Positions 48,884 through 59,674 of a stretch of 64,000 nucleotides of DNA are shown in pieces. Source of the stretch: Amphimedon queenslandica (taxonomy: Eukaryota > Porifera > Demospongiae > Haplosclerida > Niphatidae). How positions within the stretch are numbered: position 1 is the stretch's first letter; every line of letters starts with the position of its first letter. A program made the position numbers and the translations under genes. Location of the stretch: contig NW_003546351.1 in NCBI RefSeq assembly GCF_000090795.2, forward strand, positions 150,241 through 214,240, written 5' to 3'. The notes under the pieces were generated by a model, which ran no database searches, was not told the origin of the DNA, and saw nothing but the letters and a program-made list of their open reading frames with translations.

Positions 48884-49170
48884 TGTAACATAATATGTCG
48901 TTATAATTATTATGGAATGTATGTGTTAGTACATGTAATATTATTATTAGACCATGTTAATCTTATTCATGATGTGTGTTGACATTATTAGTGTTTTATA
49001 ATCACCATAGTAACTAGAATGTAATTAAGCTCCATGTATATAAGCTCTTTCGGTTTTGATTACTTTTTTTGGTTATTGCTTATTGTACTATTCTCCTGCT
49101 CTCTTTCTCCTTTCTTATTGAGTTGTTCACCATGGTATCATTTATTATAATAAGAACTGATGATACTACA
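48884..49170 (+). repeat. Gypsy B, 3' LTR
   Basis: Full-length partner of 45804-46089, also carrying GTATATAAGCTC. It is preceded by a purine-rich tract. Confidence 0.85.
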
Positions 49171-50258
49171 ATATATTTTGGCTAAAACTGAGTACCTCCT
49201 ATCATGATCCTAAAATAATTTCTCCATTTTATTTAGAGTTATTGGAACAACTGTCAGATATAGTAGCTAATCTTCTGAATTTTTTAATTTTTCAAAAAAA
49301 GGTTAAGAATCGATTTTGGTACAGCAAATAACATGACAGCAGCTTTGAATATGGCTTTTTATCAAGAGGGTCTTGGACGGAGGTGATATATATATATATA
49401 TAGATATATATATATATATAGTCCATCAAAGCATAACCCTATAACTTTGTTACTTGTAATAAATAATGTTTTTGCTTGTTACATTTGCAGAATTGAGTTT
49501 TGGTGGTCACACTGAGAAGATTCAAAATATCTTGGTGGATTAACTTCTGTAAGGTGTATACATGTATTTGAATTATGTATCAATAATTACAAAATTTGTT
49601 AGAAACTGGTTAAGAAAGGTACCTGTGATGATTGTCACCTTCATAGGTGAATTTTATTGTAGCCTTAATTTCATTAGTTCATAATGCATCATAGGTTATC
49701 TCTGACCTGTTATTTGGAAGCAATTAGATAATGAACTGCAAAATTTTGTTCATCATTGGAATTCTCATGTCATAATAAGCATCATTGGTTGACATTCAGC
49801 AATCCCAAATCTCCTTTATGACATTCCTAATCACTATGGCAAGCTTTTTAATTTTGTCTTGAAATAATAAATCTAAATCATGTTATTTATGAGTTCATGA
49901 TTACTTGCAGTCATTTGATACCAATGTCTAGGTATGTGAAGTGACTGAAGAAACATCAGCTGTACCTCAGTTTTACACTAGTGAAATTTTGAGAAATGTA
50001 AATGAAAACTTGTGAGATGGTTTGGGTATCCAGTAGGAATATATCACTGCTGATATCAGTGAACAAGTATATATAATATTAATTACAAAATTTTAAGGAA
50101 TAACTGAACTTGTAAATATATTGTTTAATAAGGTGATTAATAACCAAATGAAGAAATGTTCCTGAGATAGAAGTTGAAAACAGTACCTACAGTAACTTAA
50201 TCTTGAATCTGCCAAATTTGTAATACTTTTAAAAATTAAAAATTTGGTGTCATAATAA
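49171..50258. other. Spacer with exon-like scraps and a TA microsatellite
   Basis: A (TA)n run lies at about 49387-49420. Three plus-strand stretches look like small exons: one reading FGTANNMTAALNMAFYQEGL (about 49325-49388), one behind a good acceptor TTTGCAG reading LSFGGHTEKIQNILVD (about 49491-49545), and one reading EVTEETSAVPQFYTSEILRN (about 49935-50012). Their phases do not join cleanly and I recognise no family, so I do not call a gene. Confidence 0.35.
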
Positions 50259-50930
50259 CTAATCAATAATTACTTTAGCTAAATTGTATCTTTTACTGGG
50301 ACGCTTAAGGCATTTTGTCACTACTTCATTCACTTTAGAAATTAAGGAATGATCTGGCTCTGGCACTTTGCTATCACATATATTTGAGAACACTTCAACT
50401 GTCTTTCTATCATCCTCAGTCAATTTAGTCTAAAAGCTTGTTTTAATGAATTACAATAGATAGCTGATAAAATCAATTTATCATACCAGTTTTGAGTCAC
50501 ATCATCCATCTACATAGGCTTGGAGACCAGTTAATTTTCTAATGTTACCTATAGTCATGCAATATCATAAAATAAAGTAATTTATAATCTTACATCTCCT
50601 TAACTGTAAACGCTCATGTGTCAGAACTTGCCAGTAGTTAGTTCTGGAGGAAAGTAGCCCTCAGTACAAGCTATAACTGGTGCAGTGACCATTTCTTATT
50701 TTTCTTAATTTGAGGAAGGTGTATAGCGAACCCAAAGTCACTTATTCTGGCTCATCTAGTATGATGTAGCCGTAGTTTAGAAAAAAATTAATATTTACCA
50801 TTATGAAAGAAGACATTTAATGTCTTGGTCAGTCAAAGGTAGTGAAGAAGCATGTAAAATGCTAAGCCCCTGCAGCTGTCAATCAATTTTCTGCATCTAA
50901 GTGGTCATGTTAAGTCCTTTCCTTTTTCCT
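50259..50930 (-). pseudogene. Protein kinase remnant (TKL/IRAK-like C-lobe)
   Basis: Minus-strand pieces in order: LQGLSILHASSLPLTDQDIKC (about 50810-50880), matching the helix ahead of the catalytic loop and the loop itself, with DQDIK where HRDIK is expected; ISDFGFAIHLPQIKKN (about 50700-50745), with an intact DFG; VIACTEGYFPPELTTGKF (about 50625-50685), matching the activation-segment end with a PPE motif; and a final exon with LTEDDRKTVEVFSNICDSKV, then VVTKCLKRPSKRYNLAKVI, ending at the stop at 50259. A splice acceptor TTTTAG precedes that last exon at 50429/50430. Stops and shifts interrupt the rest, and the N-lobe is not visible. The general kinase assignment is good. The IRAK-like placement is an inference. 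Confidence 0.6.
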
Positions 50931-53042
50931 TTAAAAGAATATCATTTTAAAAGAGGAAATGACAAACAAAACCTTATCAGCTTGTCAAATAAGCTTTTAT
51001 TATACATGTAGGTTTAGACAATGGCGCAGCATTGTTTTGTACATGAATACGCCATCATATTCACAACATTTGAATGGTAAAATCTAATATAAATTAAATT
51101 CTATTATAATTACACTAACTTTCACTTTGCTAAAGTAAAACCCTATGATTCTAGTTGCATTTCTCCTGATGCCTTAAATCCTTCATGGTTGCACTTAAAA
51201 ATTGTTAAATCATTCCATGGTCAGATGTTTCATGCAATGAAATAGCCCAAAGTGTAGTTGCTATTATAAGAACAGTACAAGCATACTTGATGAGTTAATT
51301 TTTGAATGGGACAAATGGACACTTGAAGTACCTGTAACAATGCTAAGTATTACAGTACATGTTACCTTTCAGTCAAAATGCAGGAAAGTATTTTGTAAGT
51401 TTGGTTAAAAATGTAAATAAACAGAAGTAAATTGTATTTGTGGTAATACAGAGCATGTCTGTACACAATGTCTTGCAAATAGTTGTAGCTTTCCTTTTTG
51501 ACAAGTCAAGAAACAAGCTTAGAAAGAGAGCCGACTAGAACAGCCACAACCAAGCGTCAAGCGTCTCTCTTGCCTCCTAAACCAAAAAAAAGAAATACCA
51601 ATGATGATGACCTTATTGAAAAAAGTAAGTTTAATAGCTAACAATGTATAGAGCTATATAGAAGCAAGTTCTGCATGTCATAAATCATCAGTTGTGTTAA
51701 CGGCAGTTGCACACTAAATTTACTACCTAAAATTTCTATTGATGAGCCAGATCTAGTGTCAGTTGATTCCACGGAGTTAGAGACTAATGATTATGATCTT
51801 CCTTGTCATTCTTCTAGTGACACTGAGTCTGATAGTAGTCACAAAGTCACACTCACAACACATGCACACATAATGACAATGGTGGATTTGCTTTAACTGT
51901 CACACCTAACAGTACTCTTCACTTTCTACTTCCTCCTCACAGTCTGTTTCTATGGCATTATGCTGTTCTTTAACTTCTTCCAGCTTACCATCTGACATTG
52001 CTAAAGAGAAGTTTGAGAAACCAGTCCAGCCAGAAGATATATATTTTCCTTCGACAACTTTTGCTGCCATCACACAATCCTTTCAAGTCGCTTTGTATCA
52101 TGTGTTTCCATGGTCTGTTAGCAAGGACTGTGTCTATTGTTTTCAATGTAGGTTCATTTCTGTTAATCCTGACAAATGTTTCTCTTTGACTGGATTTTCA
52201 GATTGGAAACATGGGAAGGGAAAGAGTGGTATTTTGACTAAACATGATAGTTCCGTCAAACACAAGAAGGCTGTACTTGCATAGAAAGATTACTCAACTT
52301 GTAACTGGGAGACGCAAAGAAGTTGAAGAGAATAGGCAGTATGTAATGATTCTGATTGAAACTCTCCATTACTGCGCTCAACAAGGAGTCGCTTTGCGAG
52401 GCCATCGTGAAGTAGATACAGAAGACACGGATATCAATCTTGGTAACTTTTTGAGTTTAATCAATCTACAGTCAGGTCATATAGAGCTACTCAAGAAATG
52501 TCTCACCTCTGGTCCACGTAATGCATCTCTTCTTGGTAATCACTACCAGAATAATATTCTCTCCATACTAGCTGAGGGTGTTCTTAATTACATCAAAGAA
52601 GACCTCAGAGCTGCTAAATATTTTACACTCATAGTTGACGAAACTAAGGATATAAGTAAAAAAGAACAGCTTACACTAATCCTGAGATATGTTTTGAAAG
52701 GAGTTGTACCTGAGCATTTCATATGATATACTCACTGTGAAGAGCTCAATGCTGCTGCCCTGACCACTTATACTTACCAAGCACTTTAAACCATCAACCT
52801 TAGTATTAGTAACTGTGTCAGTCAGTGCTACAATGGGGCCTCAGTAATGAGCGGCCCATTTACTGGTGTCCGTAGCAGAATTCTAGAAGACAACCCACAA
52901 TCTACTGTGCTTTTCATGCCACTTGGATCATTGTGTGTTCCCTTTTCCGTATAGGTGCCTCCCCTAACGCGCGCACGCCCACGTATGATGACTCACGATG
53001 TCAGTGGTCCCGCGGAATTATTTAAAAATAACTTCTTGTTAG

Positions 53043-54028
53043 CCATCATGTTCAAGGAAGTACTCAGAAGATATTGGATGGAGAGTGGTATGGCTTAAAA
53101 TTGTGAAAGAGCTATCATTTAGAAAAATATCCAAACAGCTATTTATTGGATATGGAAGTGCCAGAAGGCTGTGGTTAACTTTGAAGACAACAGGGGACGT
53201 AAGTAAGAGAGTACGAGCATCAAACAGCAGCAGAAGTCACTTACGTATCTTAGATGAATGTCACGAATATTTCATCATAATACGTTTGATATTACGATCT
53301 CCAACAACACATCTCTATGAAATATGAAAACAAATTGAAGTGAGCAACACCACAGTTTCTGTGCCAACTATTTGTCGTTTGTTGAGAAGATATGGATTAA
53401 CAAGAAAGGCAGTTCAAAGAGTTGCATTACAAAGGTCATTAACTTTAAGAGCAAATTTTATGGCTAATATGTTCCTCTATAGTCATAATGTTTTTGTCTG
53501 GGTTGATGAAACTGGGAGTGACAGAAGGAACTATTTGAGAAAGTATGGATATGCAATGAGGGGGAAAGAGCAGTTAAACATACGTTTATGTCTCGACGAA
53601 AACGCATTAATGCTATTGTAGCTATTTCTGCTTCTGGTGTTGTTGCTTATTATCTCACTGATAAAAAGATAGATCAAATTGTTTTTTATAACTGTATTCG
53701 AGCTGAGTTAATTCGAAACTTACAGCAGTTTGATGGAGCAAATTCCAACTCATTAGTAGTAATGGACAATTTATCTGTTCATCACTGTCAACCAATAACG
53801 ACACTGCTACAAGATATGGGCATAGTGGTTCAATTCCTTCCTCCCTATAGCCCAGACTTGAACCAAATTGAAGAGGCATTCAGCTGTATTAAGCAATACC
53901 TTAGGCTACATAAAGATGTGATGCAAGTAACTAATGATCCAGTACCTATAATAGAATCTGCAAGTGAAAGTATAACAAGCAGAATGTGTCAGCAATGGAT
54001 TAATCATTTTGGTTATGGTAATGAATAG
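53043..54028 (+). pseudogene. IS630/Tc1-like DD34E transposase (nearly intact)
   Basis: Helix-turn-helix region DIGWRVVWLKIVKELSFRKI, then a TGDVSKRVRA linker, then the DDE_3 core: WVDETGSDRRNYLRKYGYAM (first Asp), VVMDNLSVHHCQP (second Asp), FLPPYSPDLNQIEEAF (Glu). The last two acids are spaced as DD34E, and all three are present. The frame is interrupted by one TGA near 53325 and a shift near 53585. The best ATG (53048) is in a different frame from the helix-turn-helix, so a third shift or a short first exon is likely. The enzyme would cut and paste the element at TA sites. Confidence 0.85.
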
Positions 54029-54250
54029 TATGACAACAAAACGTTAAGAATACACACTTAAAATGCATTCATAATTTTATAATTATTTAATATCCTTTAA
54101 TATCTTCCCTTGTAACTCTCCATAATTGTTCTTTGCTAATAATATCTTTATCCAATAACTCTCGCCATTTCTGAAGCTGGTTCATGCATTCTGATCGTAG
54201 CTCAATTTGCTTGATGTAATCATCTGGTTGGTGTTTTTGCCTTCCTTGCT

Positions 54251-54984
54251 CTAAAAAAAAGGCTTATTTGGTGGCTCGTCATATGATTCATGTTTTCCCA
54301 TTTGTAACATATGAGCCCATGCCCTGATTTGCTCAACAGTGTACTTCTTGGAATGCTTCTCTGTTACAGTTGTCACACTCTTGTCAACCTCTCTCAGCAT
54401 GTGGGAAAAACTATCAGCTTTAGAAGCACCAGATGTATCAGGACAAGGACGCTTTGATTTAGGCTCAAACCCACTTTTGTCAATTTTAATCTCACTCTTA
54501 AGAAACCATAGTAGAATTTCTTTCTTTACATCACACTGGGCATACATCTGTTGTACATCAGCATTTGACGTTAGCCACAGTTGACGTCCTTTGGCACCAT
54601 GACTAGATTGAATGTACCCAATCTGTCCATCTACATTGAAATCATCAGGAAAAGTAGCTAACGGAACTTCCTTTAGGTGCCTTATATCTTTAAAGAAGCC
54701 CTCGTAAGATAATTTGCTGACAGCAAAATCACTTCTTTTCTTAGGGTTCACCACCGTTACAGAATAAGTACGTGGGGTTGGTAAAGGACCTGTGAGACTG
54801 CAGGCCGTGTTTGCAGTCCACTGATAGTTCCAGCATTATACTATAATGTAAATAATGTAGTCAACCTTTCAAGATAACTTGATAGTTTACTACTAACCTG
54901 CACGACAGGTGTCTGACCAAAATTACTGTTGATTAAGATAGCGGTACGCAATTGAGGCTGAGATTCTGGTCCTCGTGCGTTCAT
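54251..54984 (-). CDS. Second protein of the DD34E element, unknown function
   Basis: Exon 1 (54898-54984) starts MNARGPESQPQLRTAILINS and ends with a consensus donor. A 57-bp GT-AG intron (54841-54897) leads to exon 2 (54251-54840), which opens YNAGTISGLQTRPAVSQ. A shift of one base near 54790 separates this from the long open stretch PLPTPRTYSVTVVNPKKRSD to the stop at 54251. Motifs include KLSYEGFFKDIRHLKEVPLA, QSSHGAKGRQLWLTSNADVQ and a conserved-looking end, YTVEQIRAWAHMLQMGKHES then YDEPPNKPFF. No family is recognised. It is soluble, mixed charge and about 240 residues. It runs convergent to the transposase inside the same inverted repeats, so it probably belongs to the element. Confidence 0.6.
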
Positions 54985-55838
54985 AATTGAGAGTCTTAGT
55001 GACAAGAATTAAGAATTGCCTATATAAAGAAAGAAATGAGAAATAAACATAAGGGACCAATAAGCACTAACAAATCTATAGATTGAGAGTCCAAAGTTAA
55101 GTCAGACTGTTGAGTCAGCAATCGTGGAGTAGGCGATGTTTATGCAGACCACTCCTGAAGGAGTGGTTTACAGACACAACACGCAAAGGTGATCCAAGTG
55201 GAGTGAAAAGCGCAGTATCTATAGATACACTGCCATTCACATCAATTGAATCTGGCATTAGTCAATTCCTGCCGTTCTCTTCCTCATGCTTCAAATTTCT
55301 TTGCTCTTTTGGAGTCATTGTATGTTTTTATGTCTTCTTCAGTACCACACTCTTTACTTTTAAACAAACAGAAGGAGATGAAGATAAAGGAGTTAAGATT
55401 AGTCAAGCTAAGCGACACCAGATGGTCATGTTGCCACTCTTCAATAAAGGCAGTAAAAGCCATTTTTACTGCTACACTAGATGAGATATCTGATACTACT
55501 GGAACTCTTGCAATTGAAGCTTGGGGCCTGTTACATCAATTTCAGAATTTTTCATTTCTTCTTTCTCTCATTATCTTTGATAAAATCTTCTCTATCACTG
55601 GAAATTTGTCCCACCTTTTACAAGCAGGGCAGATAAATTATTCAGCAGCTGCAAACTGCATCACAGCTACCAAATCCACTTCAGTAAACCTTAGAAGTGA
55701 AGCAAAATGGAAGGAACTTTGGAATAAAGCTTGTCCCACAGTGTCAGAAAAGAATTTTTGTGGTACTTTAAATTTTTCAAATGTCTTAACAACCATTGGT
55801 AGTTGCTCAGTCACTGAGTTTTCCCAAACCATGACTTT

Positions 55839-57094
55839 TTGGCACCTGATGTGGGTACAGGTTTGTGAAAGACATACATATAATTATTATCGGCTGTCCC
55901 TGTCCCCATACGTTTGAATACTCCAGAGGTATCTTGTTTTCCTTCCAGTGAGTCGGGTAAAAGATAAGGATGTACTACATTTGCGGGGACAAAATCACAA
56001 ATCGAAGGTGAAAAACTTGTAACGGCAACTTCCAAAATTGTTGGACTAAATAAATCTACCAGACAAAAGAACCTATTACAAAATATGAGATAATTAAATT
56101 TGCATAACATAATCTAGTAATTTTAATGGAATTCTGTAATTAAGTTACAGGTTAGGGCTGATTACAATTGTAACATCTACATGTTTTAAAATTTTCGTTA
56201 TCATAATTATAAAAATTACAATAATCAAAATTGTAATTGTATCAGGTAAAATCATAATGAGAATGTGACTTATAGTCTGGCTCTATGCAACTGAAGAGCT
56301 TTTTAATAACTTTGCTCTTAACTAAAAAAACTTCGAAGACACACTGGAGTGTGCATACAAGACAATATTAAAGCCAAAGTTGCAGTATTAAGAGTCTTTA
56401 TTTTTTTATGGAATTATTTTGTTCAAATTGCAATATAAAGTCATGTCCTACGCTAATCTTAAAGAATTGGTACTTTTCTATACAAGTTATTACTACTTCC
56501 TCAGATGTGATAAAGAACGTGATTTGACTTGGATGCAATAGAAGTGTCTACCACAATGACAATTTCTATGTTTCTATACAAGAACAAGACTACTAAAGTG
56601 CATACCCTCACCACAACTAGTGTACAACAGTTTTAACTAATTAAGTTAAGTGAAAGTTTTGAGACAGAAAAGAAACCTCACTCTTGCTTCAGCAATTTAA
56701 AGTGTGGCTCAATCACACTTGCTTCTTAATCACACACAGTAATGGTGGCACATGGGCTAAGTGAAAAAAGATTTCTATTTGTTGAACACAAACTTTTATC
56801 AGGACAATGTTCAAAGACTGGCCATAATTTTTGGAGACAAGAGCCTCATGTAAACTCATGAAGTATGAATATTTGGGCTATCATACATTAAAAACGAAAA
56901 GGAATTCCTTTCATATCAATGAAAGACAAGGTTTTGCTGCATTGTTTTATGTGTCCTGTTGCTCTTTGACTGGAAATACAACATATTTGCAGAGGAACTG
57001 ATAACATTTTGAATCTCTACCAACTTCTTTTTCTACAAAAAAGACAAATCAATCATTCCCAAAATAAAAAGGACATTACAAATTGAAAAAAAAC
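55839..57094. other. Spacer of unknown content
   Basis: No supported gene. A minus-strand frame (55811-56110) contains a protein-like stretch (SGVFKRMGTGTADNN, VFHKPVPTSGAKKSWFG) but overlaps the end of the hAT remnant and matches nothing I know. The rest is AT-rich. Confidence 0.45.
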
Positions 57095-57294
57095 AAGGTT
57101 AAGTAGGATTCCAAACGACAAACGAAAATACAAAATGAAAATCCTACTCGTGACACAAATTCTACTCCATATTGTACTTTTAATATTATTATGTTAGAAT
57201 TACAGATCACCTTTCAATGTAGAGTAGAATTTGCGTCACGAGTAGAATTTTCATTTCGTATTTTTGTTTGTTGTTCGGAATCTAACTTAACCTT
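57095..57294. mobile_element. Foldback MITE
   Basis: Two arms of about 76-79 bp (57095-57170 and 57216-57294) are inverted copies at roughly 85-90% by eye, starting AAGGTTAAGT and containing TCTACTCGTGACGCAAATTC-type sequence toward the centre, around a ~45-bp middle. It has no coding capacity. Directly to the right (about 57305-57425) is a two-copy ~85-bp tandem repeat containing GTTCTTGTTTGTGTTGATTT that also includes part of the arm sequence. Confidence 0.8.
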
Positions 57295-57441
57295 TCTTTT
57301 AAATTTTTTATGTTCTTGTTTGTGTTGATTTTTAAAAAATATTTTATATTTTCGTTGATTGTTTGGAATCCTACTTCATCTTTTTTTTAATTTATGTTCT
57401 TGTTTGTGTTGATTTTTTAAAATAATATTTACAGTATTTCT

Positions 57442-57666
57442 TTAGTTGTAATTGTGATACTTGCTGATTTTACACAAACAATAATTTTCTTCATTATTAT
57501 CATCATTGTTATAACATTTATGAGAAATAGCATAAAATAGACATGCTGAAGGAATATCAACTATACTGATGACAAGTGAAACTAATACTAGCCTTGACAC
57601 AAGTCCTTGTTCAAGAATCTGTGAGCTAAGTGTGTCCATCTTCCCTTCTATTCCAGTTCTTCCAGG
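57442..57666 (-). CDS. Exon-like ORF with a membrane segment
   Basis: Open from a good acceptor (TTTGACAACAG) at 57667. It reads PGRTGIEGKMDTLSSQILEQ, then a hydrophobic stretch GLVSRLVLVSLVISIVDIPS, then Cys- and Asn-rich residues to a stop at 57442. The first nine residues fit a collagen-type Gly-X-Y pattern, but that is too short to be sure. It could be a last exon of a membrane protein gene, or chance. Confidence 0.25.
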   Translation of the reverse strand, partial: PGRTGIEGKMDTLSSQILEQGLVSRLVLVSLVISIVDIPSACLFYAISHKCYNNDDNNEENYCLCKISKYHNYN

Positions 57667-57669
57667 CTG

Positions 57670-58300
57670 TTGTCAAATTCATAATTATCATTGCATATCA
57701 TAATTCATAAGATTAATTACTTCTTTGTTTTTTAAATTATAATAATATTTCACACTTGATAAAACAGTAACATGTAAAATTAATACCTTCTTTTAGCTGG
57801 AAACCTCCACTAAAGTATTCCAAGTTTATCTTGGTAAAAAATGACTTTTTTCTTCCAGAGCTGCAGATATCTGAGCATGCACAACCACACCCAAATTTTG
57901 AGCACATGGCAAGCATCTTTAATTAACAAAACGGTGGCATTCAGCTCGATCCAGCAGTCACGGTATCACTTTTTCCTTACTTGAAGAACAATCTGATGGA
58001 CATGGACCTGCTGTTGGAGTAGATTGGTGTAAGAATTATCCTTGTAGCACCAACCAATACTGAGATACACACCGACAACTGGATTGACTGGACTTCTGAC
58101 TTGATAATGATGATGCAGATGAAAAAAGGTGGCTGAACAAAACGGCTGGTTTGCCGATTTTTGGATTTTTTTTAGACAAGGTAGAGCGACGCTAGTGGTA
58201 CCAATGGAGTCCTCTGGTCAAGATAAGGTGCTCTAAAAAGTCTGATAAGCATTCGAGCTTGTTCTCCCAGCAGAGCAAGGCTACAAAAGTACATGCCGTT
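57670..58300. other. Spacer
   Basis: AT-rich with no supported gene. A 75-codon minus frame at 58172-58396 crosses the end of the TA-flanked element at 58302 and is therefore unlikely to be a gene. Confidence 0.5.
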
Positions 58301-58800
58301 AAAGACAGGAATGGATCCAATTATTTGCGTGGGTGCAATCTGCGCATGCGCAGTACTGACTAAATTGTACTTCAATTTATAATGTTCATAACTCAAACAA
58401 AAATGTAAAAAAACAGTTCAAACATGAATAAATGCTTGTTTAGCCACACATTTGATTTCAGGTTATTCTGTTGAGTCTACAAGGAATAAGCAATATTAAT
58501 AATAAATGTAAAAAGTACATGTACTTTGCATTAATGTTTACAAAGAACTTTGTAGCCTATTTTCATCTCTAAAAATAATTTGACAGGAATGTCATTCTAC
58601 AGATAACGAAAACAAATTTTATACAGCAATAATAGTTTTTACTGACCTAGAAATATACTGGTGTCACATTAAGTAGTGCCAAGGGAAATAAAGAGTTGAT
58701 AATATATCTAGTCTTGGGGAAATGTTATCTGTTTAACAGAGATAAGAAGTTAATAATAAACCTTTCATTGCAAATGCCATACACATGGAGCTAGATATAT

Positions 58801-58939
58801 CTGTGGCCCAAAATTTCTGCTAATTATGCAGATTTCAAAAACTGTGAAAATTTAATCCTTTAAAATCAGTACACATTGAAAGGCATGGTGATTTTGCTAA
58901 AATAAAATCTGCAAAATTCACAGAAATTTTGGGCGACAG
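58801..58939. mobile_element. Small MITE nested in the TA-flanked element
   Basis: About 139 bp with inverted ends: left CTGTGGCCCAAAATTTCTG, right in reverse CTGTCGCCCAAAATTTCTG. Similarity continues inward through TGCAGATTT. TA follows the right end. The left duplication is ambiguous in an ATATAT context. It has no coding capacity. Confidence 0.8.
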
Positions 58940-59274
58940 TAATTTCTAGCTACAATTAAAGAAATTTCTAGGTACAATTCTAAACATTAGTAGCATAATA
59001 AAATTAATCATTTCATGAATAATTATTCTATTAAGTACCAACATCTCCAAATATAGTATCCAGAGTTTCGTCCACCACCATGAACAATACTGATAGCTTT
59101 TCGTGACATTCTAATTATCATAAAAATAGCATACATGTAAATTCAAAACTACAAAACTAACAGCTTTAATAGTCAGAAGTACTGTAAAAGTGGAATATGT
59201 CATTGCTTGCATTATTTAATGCATGAATAAAAAATTTACGAATTTAATAACTATACTGACTTAAAAACTAATTA

Positions 59275-59674
59275 TAGACCACTGGAAGTGAGAATTGGAA
59301 ATGAATTTCATTAATTTTATATACGGTATCTGCCCACGTCATAATTGGCTGCCATTTTCGTTGGCAAGTTTGTTAAGGAAGTCGGCAATGAATGCAAGAA
59401 AATGCCTCACTTACCTGCTGTAGCTCTTTTAAAAGCTAAAATGTGCTTGTTATAAGAAAAAAGATCTGCCTTTAAGCTTCTTTTACAAAAGATGTGGTCC
59501 AATTTGCCCCAGAATTCTCAATACAGATTTGTTTTCATGACAGCCCGTTTGTTCTCCATTAAAAGTTGTCAACCAAAATGGCAGCTGAATTTATTTCATC
59601 CTAAACCACACCTTACAACCGTAAAAATTTCTAATAATCTTCCTATGTAATCAATTTTTACTGCTAGTGGTCTA
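59275..59674. mobile_element. Second MITE nested in the TA-flanked element
   Basis: 400 bp with inverted ends TAGACCACTGGAAGTGAGAA (left) and TAGACCACTAGCAGTAAAAA (right, in reverse), flanked by TA on both sides. Subterminal inverted GGCAGCCATTTT-like boxes lie inside (GGCTGCCATTTTCG near 59348, CAAAATGGCAGC near 59575). It has no coding capacity. Confidence 0.85.

Larger units (their letters stand above)
45804..49170 (+). mobile_element. Gypsy LTR retrotransposon fossil B
   Basis: A Ty3/Gypsy element on the plus strand with LTRs of about 286 bp (45804-46089 and 48884-49170; TGTAA at the start, CTACA at the end). A primer-binding site (TGGTGTCAGAAGTAGGA) follows the first LTR, and a purine tract (AAAAGGGGAGA) precedes the second. 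Parts seen are gag with a zinc-knuckle region (about 46115-46930), protease with DTGAE (about 46980-47130), reverse transcriptase (about 47500-48060) and RNase H (about 48200-48620). It is broken in roughly ten places, and no integrase part is recognisable. LTRs are about 89% alike by eye, so it looks old but younger than Gypsy A. Confidence 0.9.
52905..55215 (+). mobile_element. TA-inserting DD34E transposon carrying two genes
   Basis: The 2311-bp element has terminal inverted repeats of about 24 bp: left CTGTGCTTTTCATGCC then ACTTGGATCA, right in reverse CTGCGCTTTTCACTCC then ACTTGGATCA. It is flanked by TA on both sides (52903-52904 and 55216-55217). Removing it brings the two halves of the hAT reading frame back together at NPQS..IHCHSHQLNL, which confirms the borders. 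It encodes an IS630/Tc1-like transposase on the plus strand and, unusually for this superfamily, a second intron-containing gene on the minus strand, convergent with the first. Confidence 0.88.
51505..55838 (+). mobile_element. ZMYM/TTF-type hAT transposon, split by a DD34E element
   Basis: Pieces in order: an N-terminal exon (LEREPTRTATTKRQASLLPP, about 51505-51624, donor GTAAGT), a second exon starting after CGGCAG at 51707 (LLPKISIDEPDLVSVD), a TTF-type finger (DCVYCFQCRFISVN, FSDWKHGKGKSGILTKHDSS, 52100-52250), the DUF4371-like part (YFTLIVDETKDISKKEQLTL), CYNGASVMSGPFTGV, then after the insertion CHSHQLNLALVNSCRSLPHA (55231 on), LSDTRWSCCHSSIKAV and EAWGLLHQFQNFSFLLSL. That is the order seen in ZMYM1-like hAT proteins. 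No terminal repeats were found, and the C-terminal dimerisation motif is missing past 55838. It is broken by several stops as well as the insertion. Confidence 0.82.

Noticed and set aside
54251-54984. Assigning the second gene of the DD34E element to a named family
   Set aside because: The end motif feels familiar from invertebrate repeat proteins, but I could not match it to a named family with confidence.
58172-58396. 75-codon frame on the minus strand
   Set aside because: It crosses the border of the TA-flanked element at 58302, so half of it is transposon end.
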